Shown here in pieces: positions 44,683 through 56,374 of a stretch of DNA of 64,000 nucleotides. The position numbers and the translations under genes were made by a program. The notes below the pieces were generated by a model. That model worked only from the letters and a program-made list of their open reading frames with translations, did no database searches and was not told the origin of the DNA. Positions within the stretch are counted from its first letter, which is position 1. The number at the start of each line of letters is the position of its first letter. Where the stretch lies: positions 316,780 to 380,779 of the forward strand of contig JXTB01000041.1 of assembly GCA_002914805.1 (NCBI GenBank). Reading direction: 5' to 3'. This DNA is from Parasponia andersonii (Eukaryota; Streptophyta; Magnoliopsida; Rosales; Cannabaceae).

Positions 44683-45946
44683 TAGAATTTCTATAGACTA
44701 GAGAGATAAAAAAAAAAAAAAAAAATCTTCCTATTCTTTATAGAACAAATTTTTGTAATCTTATGTATTGTGAATATTGTAAGGTCTAAAATGTGAGCTT
44801 TAAGAAATTGTATGAAATGCGTACACGTTCATCCGTTTGTGCTTGAGGCTTGAATTGGAAGAATGTGATTTAAAAGACAGAAAAATTAGAATACAAGAGG
44901 TATTAGATCTATTCTTTTTGTAAGTTCATATTTACTATGAATTAATACTATGTATTCATATAGTCAATTGTTTTGAGAAAATTTTTGAATGTTCCTAAGT
45001 CAATATTTCACTACGAAAATCGTTTTAAGACCAACATAAAACCATCCTTCTTAGACATCTAATGGGTAGATACAATATATATGAACCCTTCCCACCTTCG
45101 TAACGCAACTTTGTAAGAGACAATGTGCATTGTCATACTTTACCAAAAGCGAAGAAGTTTGTAGAACAACATTTCAAACTCTACAATTTTCTTTGACTAA
45201 CTTGGCATAGTTATTTAAATGTATACGTATCATAATTATCGGACATTTTATGGAAAAAGAAAATAAGATAGAAGGAAAAATTATGAGAGAAAAAAAATAT
45301 ATAAGATAAAAAAAATATATCTTTCTTCCATTGTTGTTTGATATATAAGAAGAAGAAAAAAAACTAATACATTTTAAAATAATTATTTTACCTTCTTTTT
45401 TTAAAATTTTAAAAAAAATATACAAAATTAATTTAATAAATTCACTTTAAAACATGAGTAGAAAACATTTCTTCCTCCTTTTCTCTCTATTTTTTAGAGA
45501 AAAATATTTGAGTTGATCCTAGTAATTTTTTCCTACTCCTTTTCTCTCCACATTTCTCTTCTCTTCCCTTTTCCTTTCTACCAAACAACTCAAATATTTA
45601 TTTCCCTCTACTTTTCCATCAAAACTTTTCATTCATCTCGCTTTTCCTTCCTCCCAAAAGTAACCTTAAGGATTCCATCCACGCGAAAAGGAAATAAGGT
45701 TCTAGCTAGATGTGATTCTAACATAATGGACATAGCATATACTGAATACAAGCTTCACTCATCATAAATGGAGATGTCTTCACTCCCAAAAAAAAAAAAA
45801 AAACAATTTTAGTTTCTTTCTACAATCCAAGCTGATTCTGCAGCATCTGGTGCTTCTGTGCTATAAATATTCTTCCATGAAGTTCTTGCCTTATCAAAGT
45901 TTTGCAAATTTATATGAACCATACTGTTTTCCAACTTAGTTGTCCT

Positions 45947-47596
45947 TCACTCTTCAATCACATGAGCTGGTGTTTCTCTTCTTCTTCGCGAAAAACTCTC
46001 ACCGGAAACAGTTAAAAGCTTGTTTAATGACATCCCGTCCCCAAGAATCTTCCTTTTGGTTTCATACCTGGCCTTAATTCTATCATCAAATTGGTAACCA
46101 AGGAATGCTGGGAATGCCAATAACTCTCCAATTTCTCGACCCATCTCCTCTAGTAGGTACTCCATCTTCTTCTCCAGAGAACCATGACTATATTGCAGTA
46201 TTTGAGGGTGCCTCCTGCTCATAGCAAAAATGTCTTCACATGAAAACCCATAACTCAAGAATAGCGCAACTACCTTCTGCATATTAAGGCAGCTTGTTCT
46301 GGTAACAGACCCCATTGCCATTGCCAAGTCCTTGGTTCTATATCTATATCCAATCTTTACCAGCAGAACAAGTTTTATGGCAATGTTCTCTTCGTACGAA
46401 AGGCTAATAAATAGAGGAGCTTTAATCAAGAACCTAAAGATTTCCTCCGAATTCAGCCCACATTGTTTGAGAAACTCTATCCTAGGAAACATTTTCCTCT
46501 CCCTGCTGGCACTAAACACATTGGGATAAACAACCACAATCTTGAATACTTCCTCATCATTTAGGCCAGCAAAAGACCTCAAAAACTCAACGTGCTTTTC
46601 CATATGTTTCACGCTGTAATTCAAAACCGCGGGAAGCTTACGCAAAATCGTCCCTATGGCATCCTCATCTCCTCCGCCAAGATTCCTGAAAAACTCAACT
46701 CTTGGAATCAACTGGCTTTCAAGATCAAAATTCAGGATTTTTGGACGCTTTACAATCAACTCAATGCCTCCATAGTGGCTCAAGTAAGTGATCATTCGTT
46801 CAATTTCTTCAACTGGCCTAACGCATAATGCCTTGGATAAACTCACACTGTTGAGAACATCATAAATCTTTTCTCTTGGAACTCCTCGTTCAAGAAGTAG
46901 ACTAACCTTTTGATCAAACCCCACCAAGAATATTGGCGCCGTGGTAGCGAAAAGACGCTCAAGCTGCGAGGTCTCGATCTTCCCTTCTAAATCATTGAGC
47001 ACAAAACTTAAGAAGTGATCAATTTCTTCAGCCGTTAATAAACTTGGTCGTTTAGTGATCAAGGAACGGAGTGAAAACCCATCAATTCCAACCGATTGTA
47101 AGGAAAATATTCGAGCACGAATTGAATCCATAGCTCTCAATGTAAGAGCCGAGTTCTTGCCCAGAAGTACTTGGGTCTCATCCATGTTAAGACCCACTTC
47201 CCGAAATAATGAAAATAACATCCCTGAAACAGAACATAACCAATGAAAATCCATATGGATGGACAGACTCAAAATTTTCTTGAGACTACAAAGTGTTTGA
47301 GAAAATGACTGTTAGAACTACTCACCAGTATCAGTGTGAAGACCGGAACTCGAGTTAATGCAACTACATTGGAGAAAATCCCATTTACCGGGTCGAAAAC
47401 ACACTGGTGTTAATGGCAGTTTCAGTCGAAATCTGAGGACTCCACAAAAAGGGAAACATTCTTGGTGATGAAGGATAGTGCACAAAGATACAGAAAAACG
47501 AGAAGCCGATGGAGATGTTAATCGGTATAAGTCAAGAGAGTCAAGAGAAGGCAACGAAGGAAAAGGGTGTGTAGACAAAGCTACTAGAGCCACCAT
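45947..47596 (-). CDS. mTERF family protein (organellar nucleic-acid binding)
   Basis: Two exons, 47596-47326 and 47223-45947, joined at phase 1 (donor GTGAGT, acceptor TTTCAG); 515 residues. Exon 1 is Ser/Pro/Leu-rich with few acidic residues (MVALVALSTHPFPSLPSLDS), like an organellar targeting sequence. Exon 2 holds repeated helical mTERF motifs of about 30 residues with the Leu/Pro signature: LRSLITKRPSLLTAE, IELIVKRPKILNFD, GTILRKLPAVLNYSV, FKIVVVYPNVFSAS, FRFLIKAPLFISLS and FAMSRRHPQILQYS. The repeats form a superhelix that binds nucleic acid; plant members act in plastid or mitochondrial transcription, splicing or rRNA maturation. Which of the roughly 30 plant subfamilies this belongs to cannot be settled by eye. 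Frame is intact. Confidence 0.93.
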
Positions 47597-48394
47597 TTTC
47601 GTCTCCTCCAGGCTTAAACTGTAAAGCACCACATTCAAGGCCCGGGTGTTTCAACTTCGAACATGAAGGTAGCGTTGCCGGTTCAGATTTCAAGGAGGTG
47701 TGGTGTGGGTGAAGAGATGATATAACCCAGAATTGGGCTTTACACATTTTCCAGGCCAGCAGACTGGGCCCCCTATGGTTATGGGCCTTACGGCCTTCTC
47801 GTTGCAATTGAAGTCCAGGAAATACTAGATGGAGTTGGACACCTTCAGGCAGCAAATTCCGACTCCTCAGCTGGTCTCTTTTAAGAATACAGTATAATTA
47901 GCACGTCTGACATAACGTATGGATGAAGAAAACCAAAGATATTATATTTCAAGTTGGCTAAGAATTCATCTGTTATTCCAAGATACCGCAAAGGTCGAAT
48001 TTTCCACGTAGGTCAGCGAGATCAGTCCTCCAAGAGGAGTGGTCGCCAATAAGCTTGAGTTTGTACCTCAATTATTCCAGTTGACATGTTTACAAATTAC
48101 AAGAAATATTTCAAAAGAATAACACAGCACAATAATTAGGAAAGAGAACATAAAAAAGAAACTATGATGATAAACAGATGGAGGCAGAAACAAAATAGAT
48201 TATTATTCACAACATGTTTAATTGGCTGCATAAATCAGTGCGGCCGGCGACCACTCTCAGCGTCCACTTAAGAATAAACCCATTTGTTTCTCCAGGGGAA
48301 ATGAGAACCGAATCCAGACGCTGATAAGAGAATCTGCAGCAGTTGTTGGCTTATGGCTGCTTCTGATTCAAAACTTATTTGAGTAGCCATATTG
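47597..48394. other. Spacer between two minus-strand genes
   Basis: Holds the 5' leader and promoter of the mTERF gene and the 3' UTR of the next gene. The stretch 47640-47880 is GC-richer and open on the minus strand for 104 codons, but in a frame that continues into the mTERF leader; I take it as promoter/leader. Confidence 0.45.
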
Positions 48395-51232
48395 TCAAGC
48401 CTTGTGTTGTCTTTGAGTACTCCTGGGCAAGTTCGGAATGCCTTTGATAAGGACAACTGATGAGCCTCCCTTTTTCACTTTTCTTGGTGAGCCAGAAAAC
48501 CGAGACCTGCAATGCAAGACATCCATTATCAGAAGAAAGTATGTCCAGTTTTAATTTACATGGGAGCAAGAAAATGTCGGACACTGGATTTGGTTGTAGT
48601 ACACTTGCCTTCTCCTAAAATCTTGGCTAAGTTTATCTGGTGATTCTGTACTGATTTCTTCTCTTGTAGTATTAAGATTCTCCGCTGTGGCTTTGCAAAC
48701 TTCTTCCATAGAGTCATTCTTTAAGTTCTGTCCCTGCACAAGGCCGTAGGCAAAGAAGAAACAACTTTCAGGTTCATGCAAGCTTGTGTGGCAACATTTC
48801 AGCAATGATTAGTTCAATCAAATAAATGCTAACCAATAAAATGCACGCATTACTTCTCTTCATCAATTTACATATCTGGTTTTTCAGCTTAGCCCAAAAA
48901 AAAAAAAAAAAAAAAAAAGAAGAAATTACAGATTTGTTTTCAAGGCCGATGATGGCAGAGCCACCTCTGTTAATTTATATATGATTACATTATCTGTAAA
49001 GTTATCAAATGATGTATCAAAGTAGAGGTAATAATAAGGGAAGGTGTTCAAATTTCATTCCATAGGTTAACCTCAAAACAAATGATGACCAAAGGAGCAT
49101 TAAGGAGATACAAAAATATAACATGATAGGAGTCAGACAGCAAAAATGCCTAGCATAAACTTTGGCCTCCCCTTTAACTCAAGAGATACTTCAAACTGGT
49201 TGTAAATGCATTGTCTGAGGAATACCATGATAAGCCACAATTAGATACTCCAAAACTGCCACATAAAATCTAACCAATTATCCATCTGATTATCAAAAGT
49301 TAAATCCAAAAGTCCTATGATTAAAGCATGCAAAAAGAAATGTAAAATAAGATGTACAGTCATGCGGTATATGCCCTTCTCAACATCGTTTATATTTGGC
49401 AATCCCTTTCATTACCTTACACTAACAAGATTTTCGACCTATACAGATAAAGCATGCAGTTGTTCACTATGTTCTGATATTGTTTTTAGATGTACATAGA
49501 GATGACTTAATTTCAAATTTAATTAAAGATAAAAAGAAAAGGAACTTGTGAGATAGCCGTGTTAAGGTTCCAATCTTCAGCAAAAAAATATATATAAACC
49601 CCAGAGAGGTAATTCTATATCTGATGTAGTTCCCAACCCTAGACATTGAAGATCATTCCACAAGCAAGAAAAACAAAAAACTTAATGAATGTTTAAATTT
49701 GCAAGAAATAGAAAGTATTAATAAAGATACATAAAATTATAAGAAAAATATATTACACCTGGGTACTGCCGTTCTTAAGCTAATATATATTACCATGTGC
49801 ATATAAAACCTCAATGCAGCCATTGCTAGCTGTTATAAAAAATCTTTAAACAATGTGCACGGTTTTGCCCATGGAAAGTACAATAAATAAAAGACCGAAG
49901 TCTGCATTAGCCATTATATATTAAAATAGTCTAAAGTTTATGTTGAGGAATTCAAATTGACCAATGTGAAAGACAAATAGTCAATCAGATTCAACAACTC
50001 ACCAAATAAGTGAAAATGTAAACTATCATACTACAAATGGAAACACATGGAGCCAGTACTGTAAACTACCAAGTTGAATGCATTTAACAATGTGAAGCAT
50101 AAGACATATAAATCCTGCATAAGCCATTCCACTATCCCTAACAAGGAAACCTCTCAATTAATCATAGTAAACTTCAGCAACAGCAAGCAATAACATCAAT
50201 GCTCATCACTTTCAAGATGTATCCACTATCCAGCAACCTCACTTGGCTTGCTACATGTTTATCAATGTCATTTTCAACCACTCCAAGCAGATTAAAGCAT
50301 GAAATAATAAAACACCCAAATGCAAAATCCATAACAATCACAAGAAACATGGTTCATAACTCATAAACTATGAACACCCAATTCCCAAATTTGCATAGGA
50401 AAGATAGTCTTACCTCATCTGATGAAATCTTTACAGATTGGTCACCATTGGCCTCACTCGAAGCCAAAACCTTAGCTTTCTTCTCCAAACCAACAGCTCC
50501 CCAAGTCGAATCACTCCCTCCTTTCCTCTTCTTCCTCCCAAAGCTCCTCAACTTCCCCTTCTTCTCCCTAACTTTCCACACATTCTTCCTTCTGAAAACC
50601 AGCTTCTCCGACTTCCAACACCCGAAACTCGTATCGATCACCGTCACCTCACTCCTCGAATAGCCCTTGAGCTCTTTCTCTCCCTTCTCCTCCTCCTCCT
50701 CACCATCATCATCATCATCTTCATCGTCCTCAACTTCAAACCCCCCAAAACCCACATTCCCTTCTTTCGTCCTCATCATCGGACTGTTACCATCCGAGTT
50801 AAACGACGCCGTCACCGCACCATCCGAGCTCTTCTTCCGCTCCCCCACGACGCTAGAGTTGCTGTTATCGGAGGAGACGACGCAGATTCTGGGGTTGGTT
50901 TGTTTCCTGGGAAACTTTTTCCCGGAAAGCCTGGAGCTTTCGCCGGACCCACCCATGAAGAAAAGCTCCGAAAGGACATTGCTCATTACGCCAACCCATT
51001 CCCGTTCCTGGCCCCCGGACCGATTCGAGACCCTCTGGGGTTCCGGCCTAGTCGGAATCGTCCGAGACTCCTCCGAGTTCAAATGCGGTGAGTCGGAAGA
51101 GGACGAGTTAGGGTTTTGGCTGAGGAAGTGGTCGAGGTCGAGGTCATCGTCGCCGGTGGGGAACCCCTTGTTGGACCGGAGCCGGTTGAGCCAGCTCGAA
51201 CCGGACTTGCCGGCCGGCACCGAACAGAGCAT
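48395..51232 (-). CDS. Plant protein of unknown function, acidic/basic low-complexity
   Basis: Three exons: 51232-50414, 48733-48609, 48506-48395; 351 residues from the ATG at 51232. An in-frame ATG at 51409 would add 59 residues. It starts MLCSVPAGKSGSSWLNRLRS, followed by a Ser-rich stretch, VMSNVLSELFFMGGSGESS, an acidic run (EDDEDDDDDGEEEEE), then VIDTSFGCWKSEKLVFRRKN and a basic lysine-rich region suggestive of nuclear targeting. The C-terminus is GGSSVVLIKGIPNLPRSTQR in my model. I do not recognise a named domain; similar uncharacterised proteins exist in other dicots by recollection. The second intron appears to be of GC-AG type (see findings). The first intron is 1680 bp. Low-complexity content makes function hard to infer. 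The gene is divergent from the START gene. Confidence 0.72.
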
Positions 51233-51448
51233 TGGTGACGTGGAGGAGTGGGATTGGACACTGAAAGAAATTGTGTAAGCTCGACCGCAGAGGATTAAAA
51301 TCGAATAGAGAGACACAGATTTGGGGGTTTTGGATTGGAAAAATATGGGGTTCGAACTCCGAACCGTGAGATCAGATGGAGCCGTTGAAGACTGCGCCGG
51401 TGATTTCATGAAACACACAGTTCTTAGGCTGCTACGTGTCGCAGCCAC

Positions 51449-51546
51449 AGTGGACTTGAGTAAATCACGTGAGAATTTGCCGGTGGTGTGGGGCCGGACG
51501 GTAAATGTCCGTACGACTAGCTTTCAATTTGTGATTAAAATTAAAG

Positions 51547-51577
<31 letters not shown>

Positions 51578-52933
51578 GGGATTAGTAATTGAATTTGGCC
51601 AATCTCAATTCTCATCCGATGGATATCTTCATCTTATTGCTACTTGTCCACTTGATGAGGTGGGACCCAGAAAAATTTCCCCCTATGACTATCAGCCTCT
51701 CCGAGTCCCTGACACACTGTTTAAAATACATGAACTGAAGTAGCAACAATTTTTCATATTATATTAATAATTTTTATTTTCTACAGTTACATATATTCTT
51801 TTCAATAGTAAACGAAAAAAAAAAAGTTTTCATAGATGATTAGTTGGGTACAAGTGTAATATTCTTTTTTTTTTCTTTTGGATTANGATTACCATTAATG
51901 TGATCCATCCATGATACTTATATCATTTGATTCTTAAACAAATCTTTAAAAATGGCTTAATTTAGTAGTTAGTTACGATGTGCACAAGTCTACAGTCCAA
52001 TTTTTTTCTTTCGAGTATTCCTCGGTCAGAATTAAGGGGTTGCATTATATATACCAATCTAACCCCGAAGTTGACAATTAGACTAAACTACTTACCTTTT
52101 TAGTGGTAGGTGTGGTTCAAAATATGGGATAAGAAGAGTGGTTAGTATTACCAACTTCAGTTTTTTTTTTTTTTTGGATAAGTTATTACCAACTTCAGTT
52201 AGTACTTACTACTTAGTAACAACACATTTTTGTTATTGCTAAAACTCTCTCAAATATACTTTCTACGGATATGAATCCAAAATAACAGTCAGAAGAGTTT
52301 TAGATACGCGTTAAAATCAAGAATTTCATTTTCTTCCTTAAAAAAAAAAAAAAAAGACAGGAAAAAACAGACGGGAATATCAAGAAACCTCGACCACCAC
52401 AACAATCTACGAACATGTTTTACGGCCCTTCACATTCACAGTGGTCCACGTAGACTGAGAACAAAAGGATACTGCTTTGGAGCTTAAATCTACAACGTTA
52501 ACCGCGAATCTATCTCTCCTTGTTTCTCCGCCGATCCTTTTTGGTCTCTCTCTATAAATATTCCTTTGAACCAAATGAGAGCTCTTCTTATTCCCAAAAA
52601 GGCCATTAAAACGACGCAGCTTCATGAATTCCAAACTATTCCAACTTCTTCCTCTAACCTTACCTCTAATATCTCAATCAATATCCAATCAGTATAGTTT
52701 CCTTGTGTCAGTTTCCTCTCATCTTCTTCCTTTTACACTTTATATTTATTCCTCCTCCTGTTTTTTCAACATTTTCTTTAACAGCTTTCTCGCCCTATTA
52801 CTCTCATCAACATGTAAAATACCAAGTTCATTTATATCTATATTTTTTGGCCTTACTAACATTATGTTGTATTCCCATTAGTATTTTGGACCTAAGAAAA
52901 TTTTCCTTTCTGGGTTTTTGTTGTTTTGGTGTT
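51449..52933. other. Intergenic region between divergent genes
   Basis: Contains poly-A/T tracts (51540-51580, 52160-52176), one N at 51886, and the promoter and probable leader of the START gene. No other gene. Confidence 0.5.
52553..52560 (+). promoter_or_regulatory. TATA box, START-domain gene
   Basis: TATAAATA after a CT-rich tract, 374 bp upstream of the start codon at 52934. The leader would be long, perhaps with an intron ending at CCCATTAG (about 52880). Confidence 0.5.
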
Positions 52934-55044
52934 ATGGCTCTTGTTGAGGCTTTGCAGAGGATATTAGAGAGGCCCACAATGATGGGAGTGTGTACAGAGA
53001 TGATGATGTTTCTTTCTCCTATTTGGGTAGCTTTTCTTGTAGGTGTTATGGTTGGATGGGCTTGGAAACCCAATTGGCCAAACCTTAGGGAGGACAACTT
53101 AGGCTGCTCTTCCTCAAAACCCTTGGACTTATCTTCGCCGTCGGATGATTCCCCGGAAAAGGGAATTTCGATATCGCCTTCCGGATTTGATGCTTGCCGG
53201 TAATTCAAATTTGTGGAATTGCTTTTGTCATAGTGTAATTGCAATCGCTTGTTTTTCACATATTTCTTGCTTGTAGACAAGGTTTCTTGTTTAGGATAGT
53301 CTTGTACCACATATTAGCCATAACATCATAGTACATAATCCCATTGATTAATAACTTAGTAAGTTTTATTTAGTGCCTTCATGAGAAAGGCCAAAATGAT
53401 CAACCTCTTATAGAATTCTTGAACTGTTTTAAATTAATTTCAGCAGAGGCACTTTTGCAAGATGCATTTTGTAGCATTAATTGCTGTGCATGATTATATT
53501 GCTTTAGCCATTCCCATATGATTTTTTTTTCACTATAATGTTAAATGTTGCATCTTTTCAATTATTAGGAGCTTCATACATACCAAGTGGTTGTTTTCAT
53601 TGGAGTGCTATAGAACTTTACAATCAAATTTCTCACTTCTTGTTTTCGTTTTTGAACTGTGGTAGTGCATTGGAGTCTGATGAAGGGAACTCTAATGTTA
53701 TATCTGAGGAGGATTTGGAACATCTTTGCCAGCTTGTGGAGATGAAAGATGTGGGGCCTACTTGGATAGAGATGATGGATCGTTCCACCCCAACTATGTA
53801 CCACAAAGCATGGCGAAGAGATCCCAAGGTAGTATTTTTTTTACTGATTTGCTTTCACCCCGTGATTTGTCTTTGAAACAAACTAGCTCATTTAGAAGGG
53901 ATAGATTTAACTATGGCATTTAGCCTACTTATTGTTTATTGTCTTTTTTGTTAGACTGGTCCTCCTCAATATCGTAGCAGCACTATTTTTGAGAATGCCA
54001 CCCCTGAAATGGTAAGGGACTTTTTCTGGGATGATGAGTTTCGATCGAAGTGGGACGACATGCTTGCATATTCAAAAACTTTAGAAGAGTGTCCAACCAC
54101 GGGAACCATGCTTGTTCATTGGGTACGGAAGGTATGTAAGACTTAACAATTTTCTTTCTATTCTACTTATAATCTTAAGGGCAACATATGCTTACTTTTC
54201 AAAGCTTTTGTGGGTATAGTTTCCGTTTTTCTGTAAAGACAGAGAATACATTATTGGTCGTCGCATATGGGAACTAGGAAGGTTGTATTACTGCATAACA
54301 AAGGTACAAGAACTTAAGTTTTGTATTCCTCAGTTGCTTATTTTGATTTTAAGCAGAAGTTCTAATCTGATTTATTTCTCTGTCCTGTTAAGGGTGTGCC
54401 CTGCCCTTCCGTCCCAAGGCATGACAAGCCAAGACGAGTTGATTTGTACTACTCGAGTTGGTGTGTCCGACCAGGTAAACTATGTCACTGTTTCTTTCTT
54501 CACTTGGTTTCAGATCTCATTTATAAACTGGTATTAAGTATTGGGCCACCATAGAACACCTTATTCAAATTTGTTACCTCTTGCCTTTATGTTGTATTAA
54601 ACAGTGGAATCAACAAGTGGTGACGGCCAGCTGACTGCCTGTGAAGTGCTACTCTTCCATCATGAAGACATGGGAATTCCATGGGAACTTGCCAAGATTG
54701 GAGTAAAGAAAGGATTGTGGGGTACGGTTAAGAAGATTGATACTGGTTTCAGGGCATACCAGAAAGAAAGAGCATCAGGAGCACCACTTTCTCGGCCGGC
54801 GTTCATGGCCAGTATCAACACCAAAATAAATCCAGATTACATGAGATCCTTGGGAGAAGCTGATGATTCATTAGAGACTCAATTAGGGACTTCGTCTGAG
54901 AAACAACAGGGTAGGAACATACGAAAGCTCCTAATTATTGGTGGAGCTATTATCTTCGCTTGCACTCTTGACCATGGACTCTTGACAAAGACACTCATAT
55001 TTGGGGTGGCCAGAAGGTTTGCAAACGTGGGAAAGAGATTGTGA
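52934..55044 (+). CDS. START-domain lipid-binding protein, membrane anchored
   Basis: Six exons, all phase consistent: 52934-53199, 53666-53828, 53955-54131, 54220-54303, 54393-54474, 54605-55044; 403 residues. N-terminus has one hydrophobic segment (MMMFLSPIWVAFLVGVMVGW) then a Ser/Asp-rich linker. The START domain runs from EDLEHLCQLVEMKDVGPTWI through TPEMVRDFFWDDEFRSKWDD, ECPTTGTMLVHWVRKFPFFC and DREYIIGRRIWELG to GVKKGLWGTVKKIDTGFRAY. A second hydrophobic stretch (KLLIIGGAIIFACTLDHG) lies near the C-terminus. This order matches plant START/polyketide-cyclase-like proteins with N- and C-terminal membrane segments (CP5-like). The domain forms a hydrophobic lipid-binding cavity; the ligand is unknown. 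The start was chosen as the first Met ahead of the membrane segment; the open frame upstream is leader sequence. Confidence 0.93.
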
Positions 55045-56029
55045 GCAAGTCTTTGCTTCAAACAACTTACGACGCGGATTTTATTAGCTGACTCAATCCT
55101 TCACCATATGCCTTCTTCTGGTCTTCTAGGGGAGAGATGCTCTTCTCCCTATTTTTTTGTCAGTTGACTCTTGTTAGATGGATGAGACTTGTTTTGTTTG
55201 TTTAGAATGTGGCCCTGTTCCATTTAGAATAAGAAGATATATTGTACTTGTTGTATATACTCAAATCAGAAACTCTCTTACAGCATGGGATTTCCATTTT
55301 TCATTATCTATGAATGTTCAATGCTTATACAACATGAATCAGATGTACACTATCGTAATTCATTGAACTTACTCTTCTCTTTCTTATTTCCTCGTCTTTT
55401 GAGTCAATAATGGTACTTCAAAAACGTCAACGTTTTAGATAACTGTCTCATAAAACCATCATAAGAACGTGATCACACGGAAGTCGTATTCCATTCCAAA
55501 TCAAAGGTATTTTCAACGAACCAGTTTGCTTGCTTGCTTGCTTGCATGTCGTATTCCACTTTTTTGTAGTAGGTATACATCTTTTAAACGTATTAAACAG
55601 TTTGAACAGGCCTAAAATGAGAAACCGAGGAATCCGAGTCCTTGCGCAACAAGGACAATACAAGTGTTCGTCGCCACACTGGAAAAGCTCTAATCCGCCA
55701 TGACTTTCAAACGGAATTTAGCTTTTCTTTTCATAAAAACAGGTAACTGGCCTTTTGAATAGACAGTGTTTTCTGCTAACAAATAGTTTTTGCAATGAAG
55801 AAAAAGGTAAAACTATCAAGACATAAAATCGTCTTTGATGGAATAGATAAGGTTCAATATGTTGCATTTCTTTGCATAGTCAAATAAGAAATTACCTCTC
55901 TTTAATGATAATCTTAAAAAGAGTATATATGTAGTGTATATATCGTGTTACTAGACATAAACACCTGGCCACAATCTCCGGTCTGCAGTATCTTCATTCC
56001 AACTTAGGCAGATCACCGCATAGTACTAT
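55045..56029. other. 3' flanks of two converging genes
   Basis: Likely 3' UTR of the START gene to about 55370 and of the small gene on the right. GCTTGCTTGCTTGCTTGC-type repeat at about 55527-55545. No gene. Confidence 0.5.
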
Positions 56030-56374
56030 TTAACAAACAAAAGTCTCAAAGCAATCCAACCCATCAAACTGAGGCGCCAACTTTGGCATCTGACTTGTCT
56101 TGACCTCCACTCTTGCTTTCGCCGCAATAGTTTCGAAAGAACTCCGAATCTCGGTTCCGAATTTCTGAAAGGTAAAAGCATAGAAAATCAATCGGCCTTA
56201 GATTTTCATACCAAAAGTGAAAAAATAGAAGCAGAGAAACTCCATCCAACTGTTAGTAAACGAGAACATGTAAGGCATTGTTACCTTGGTTTTGAAATGA
56301 CTTCTTTCGCATAGATAAAGACCAACAGCAGCAGCCACAACAGGCAATGTTATAGATAACGTACCAGCAGCCAT
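56030..56374 (-). CDS. Small membrane-anchored plant protein (74 residues)
   Basis: Two exons, 56374-56285 and 56164-56030, GT-AG intron, phase 0. Residues 1-30 start MAAGTLSITLPVVAAAVGLY, a hydrophobic segment that could anchor a membrane, then LCERSHFKTK. Exon 2 reads KFGTEIRSSFETIAAKARVE and ends QFDGLDCFETFVC. From memory, small plant proteins with QMPQLAPxFDGLxCFET at the C-terminus exist with no known function. The conserved-looking end and clean splice sites support a real gene. It lies downstream of and convergent with the START gene. Confidence 0.7.

Larger units (their letters stand above)
41796..45946. other. Large AT-rich gene-free stretch
   Basis: No sustained frame in about 4.1 kb. 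43150-44760 is extremely AT-rich and includes TGTTAGGGTGTACG near 43156 and two copies of GGTGAA(T/A)C(T/C)CTAGC(A/C)GAATA. This resembles Ty1/copia LTR text, but I see no paired LTR. 45280-45620 is T-rich and includes an A14 run at 45787. Confidence 0.5.

Noticed and set aside
50438..51278. 217- and 203-codon plus-strand open frames
   Set aside because: Antisense of the Ser/Glu-rich exon 1 of the unknown minus-strand gene; poly-Ser/Leu arises from the acidic repeat.
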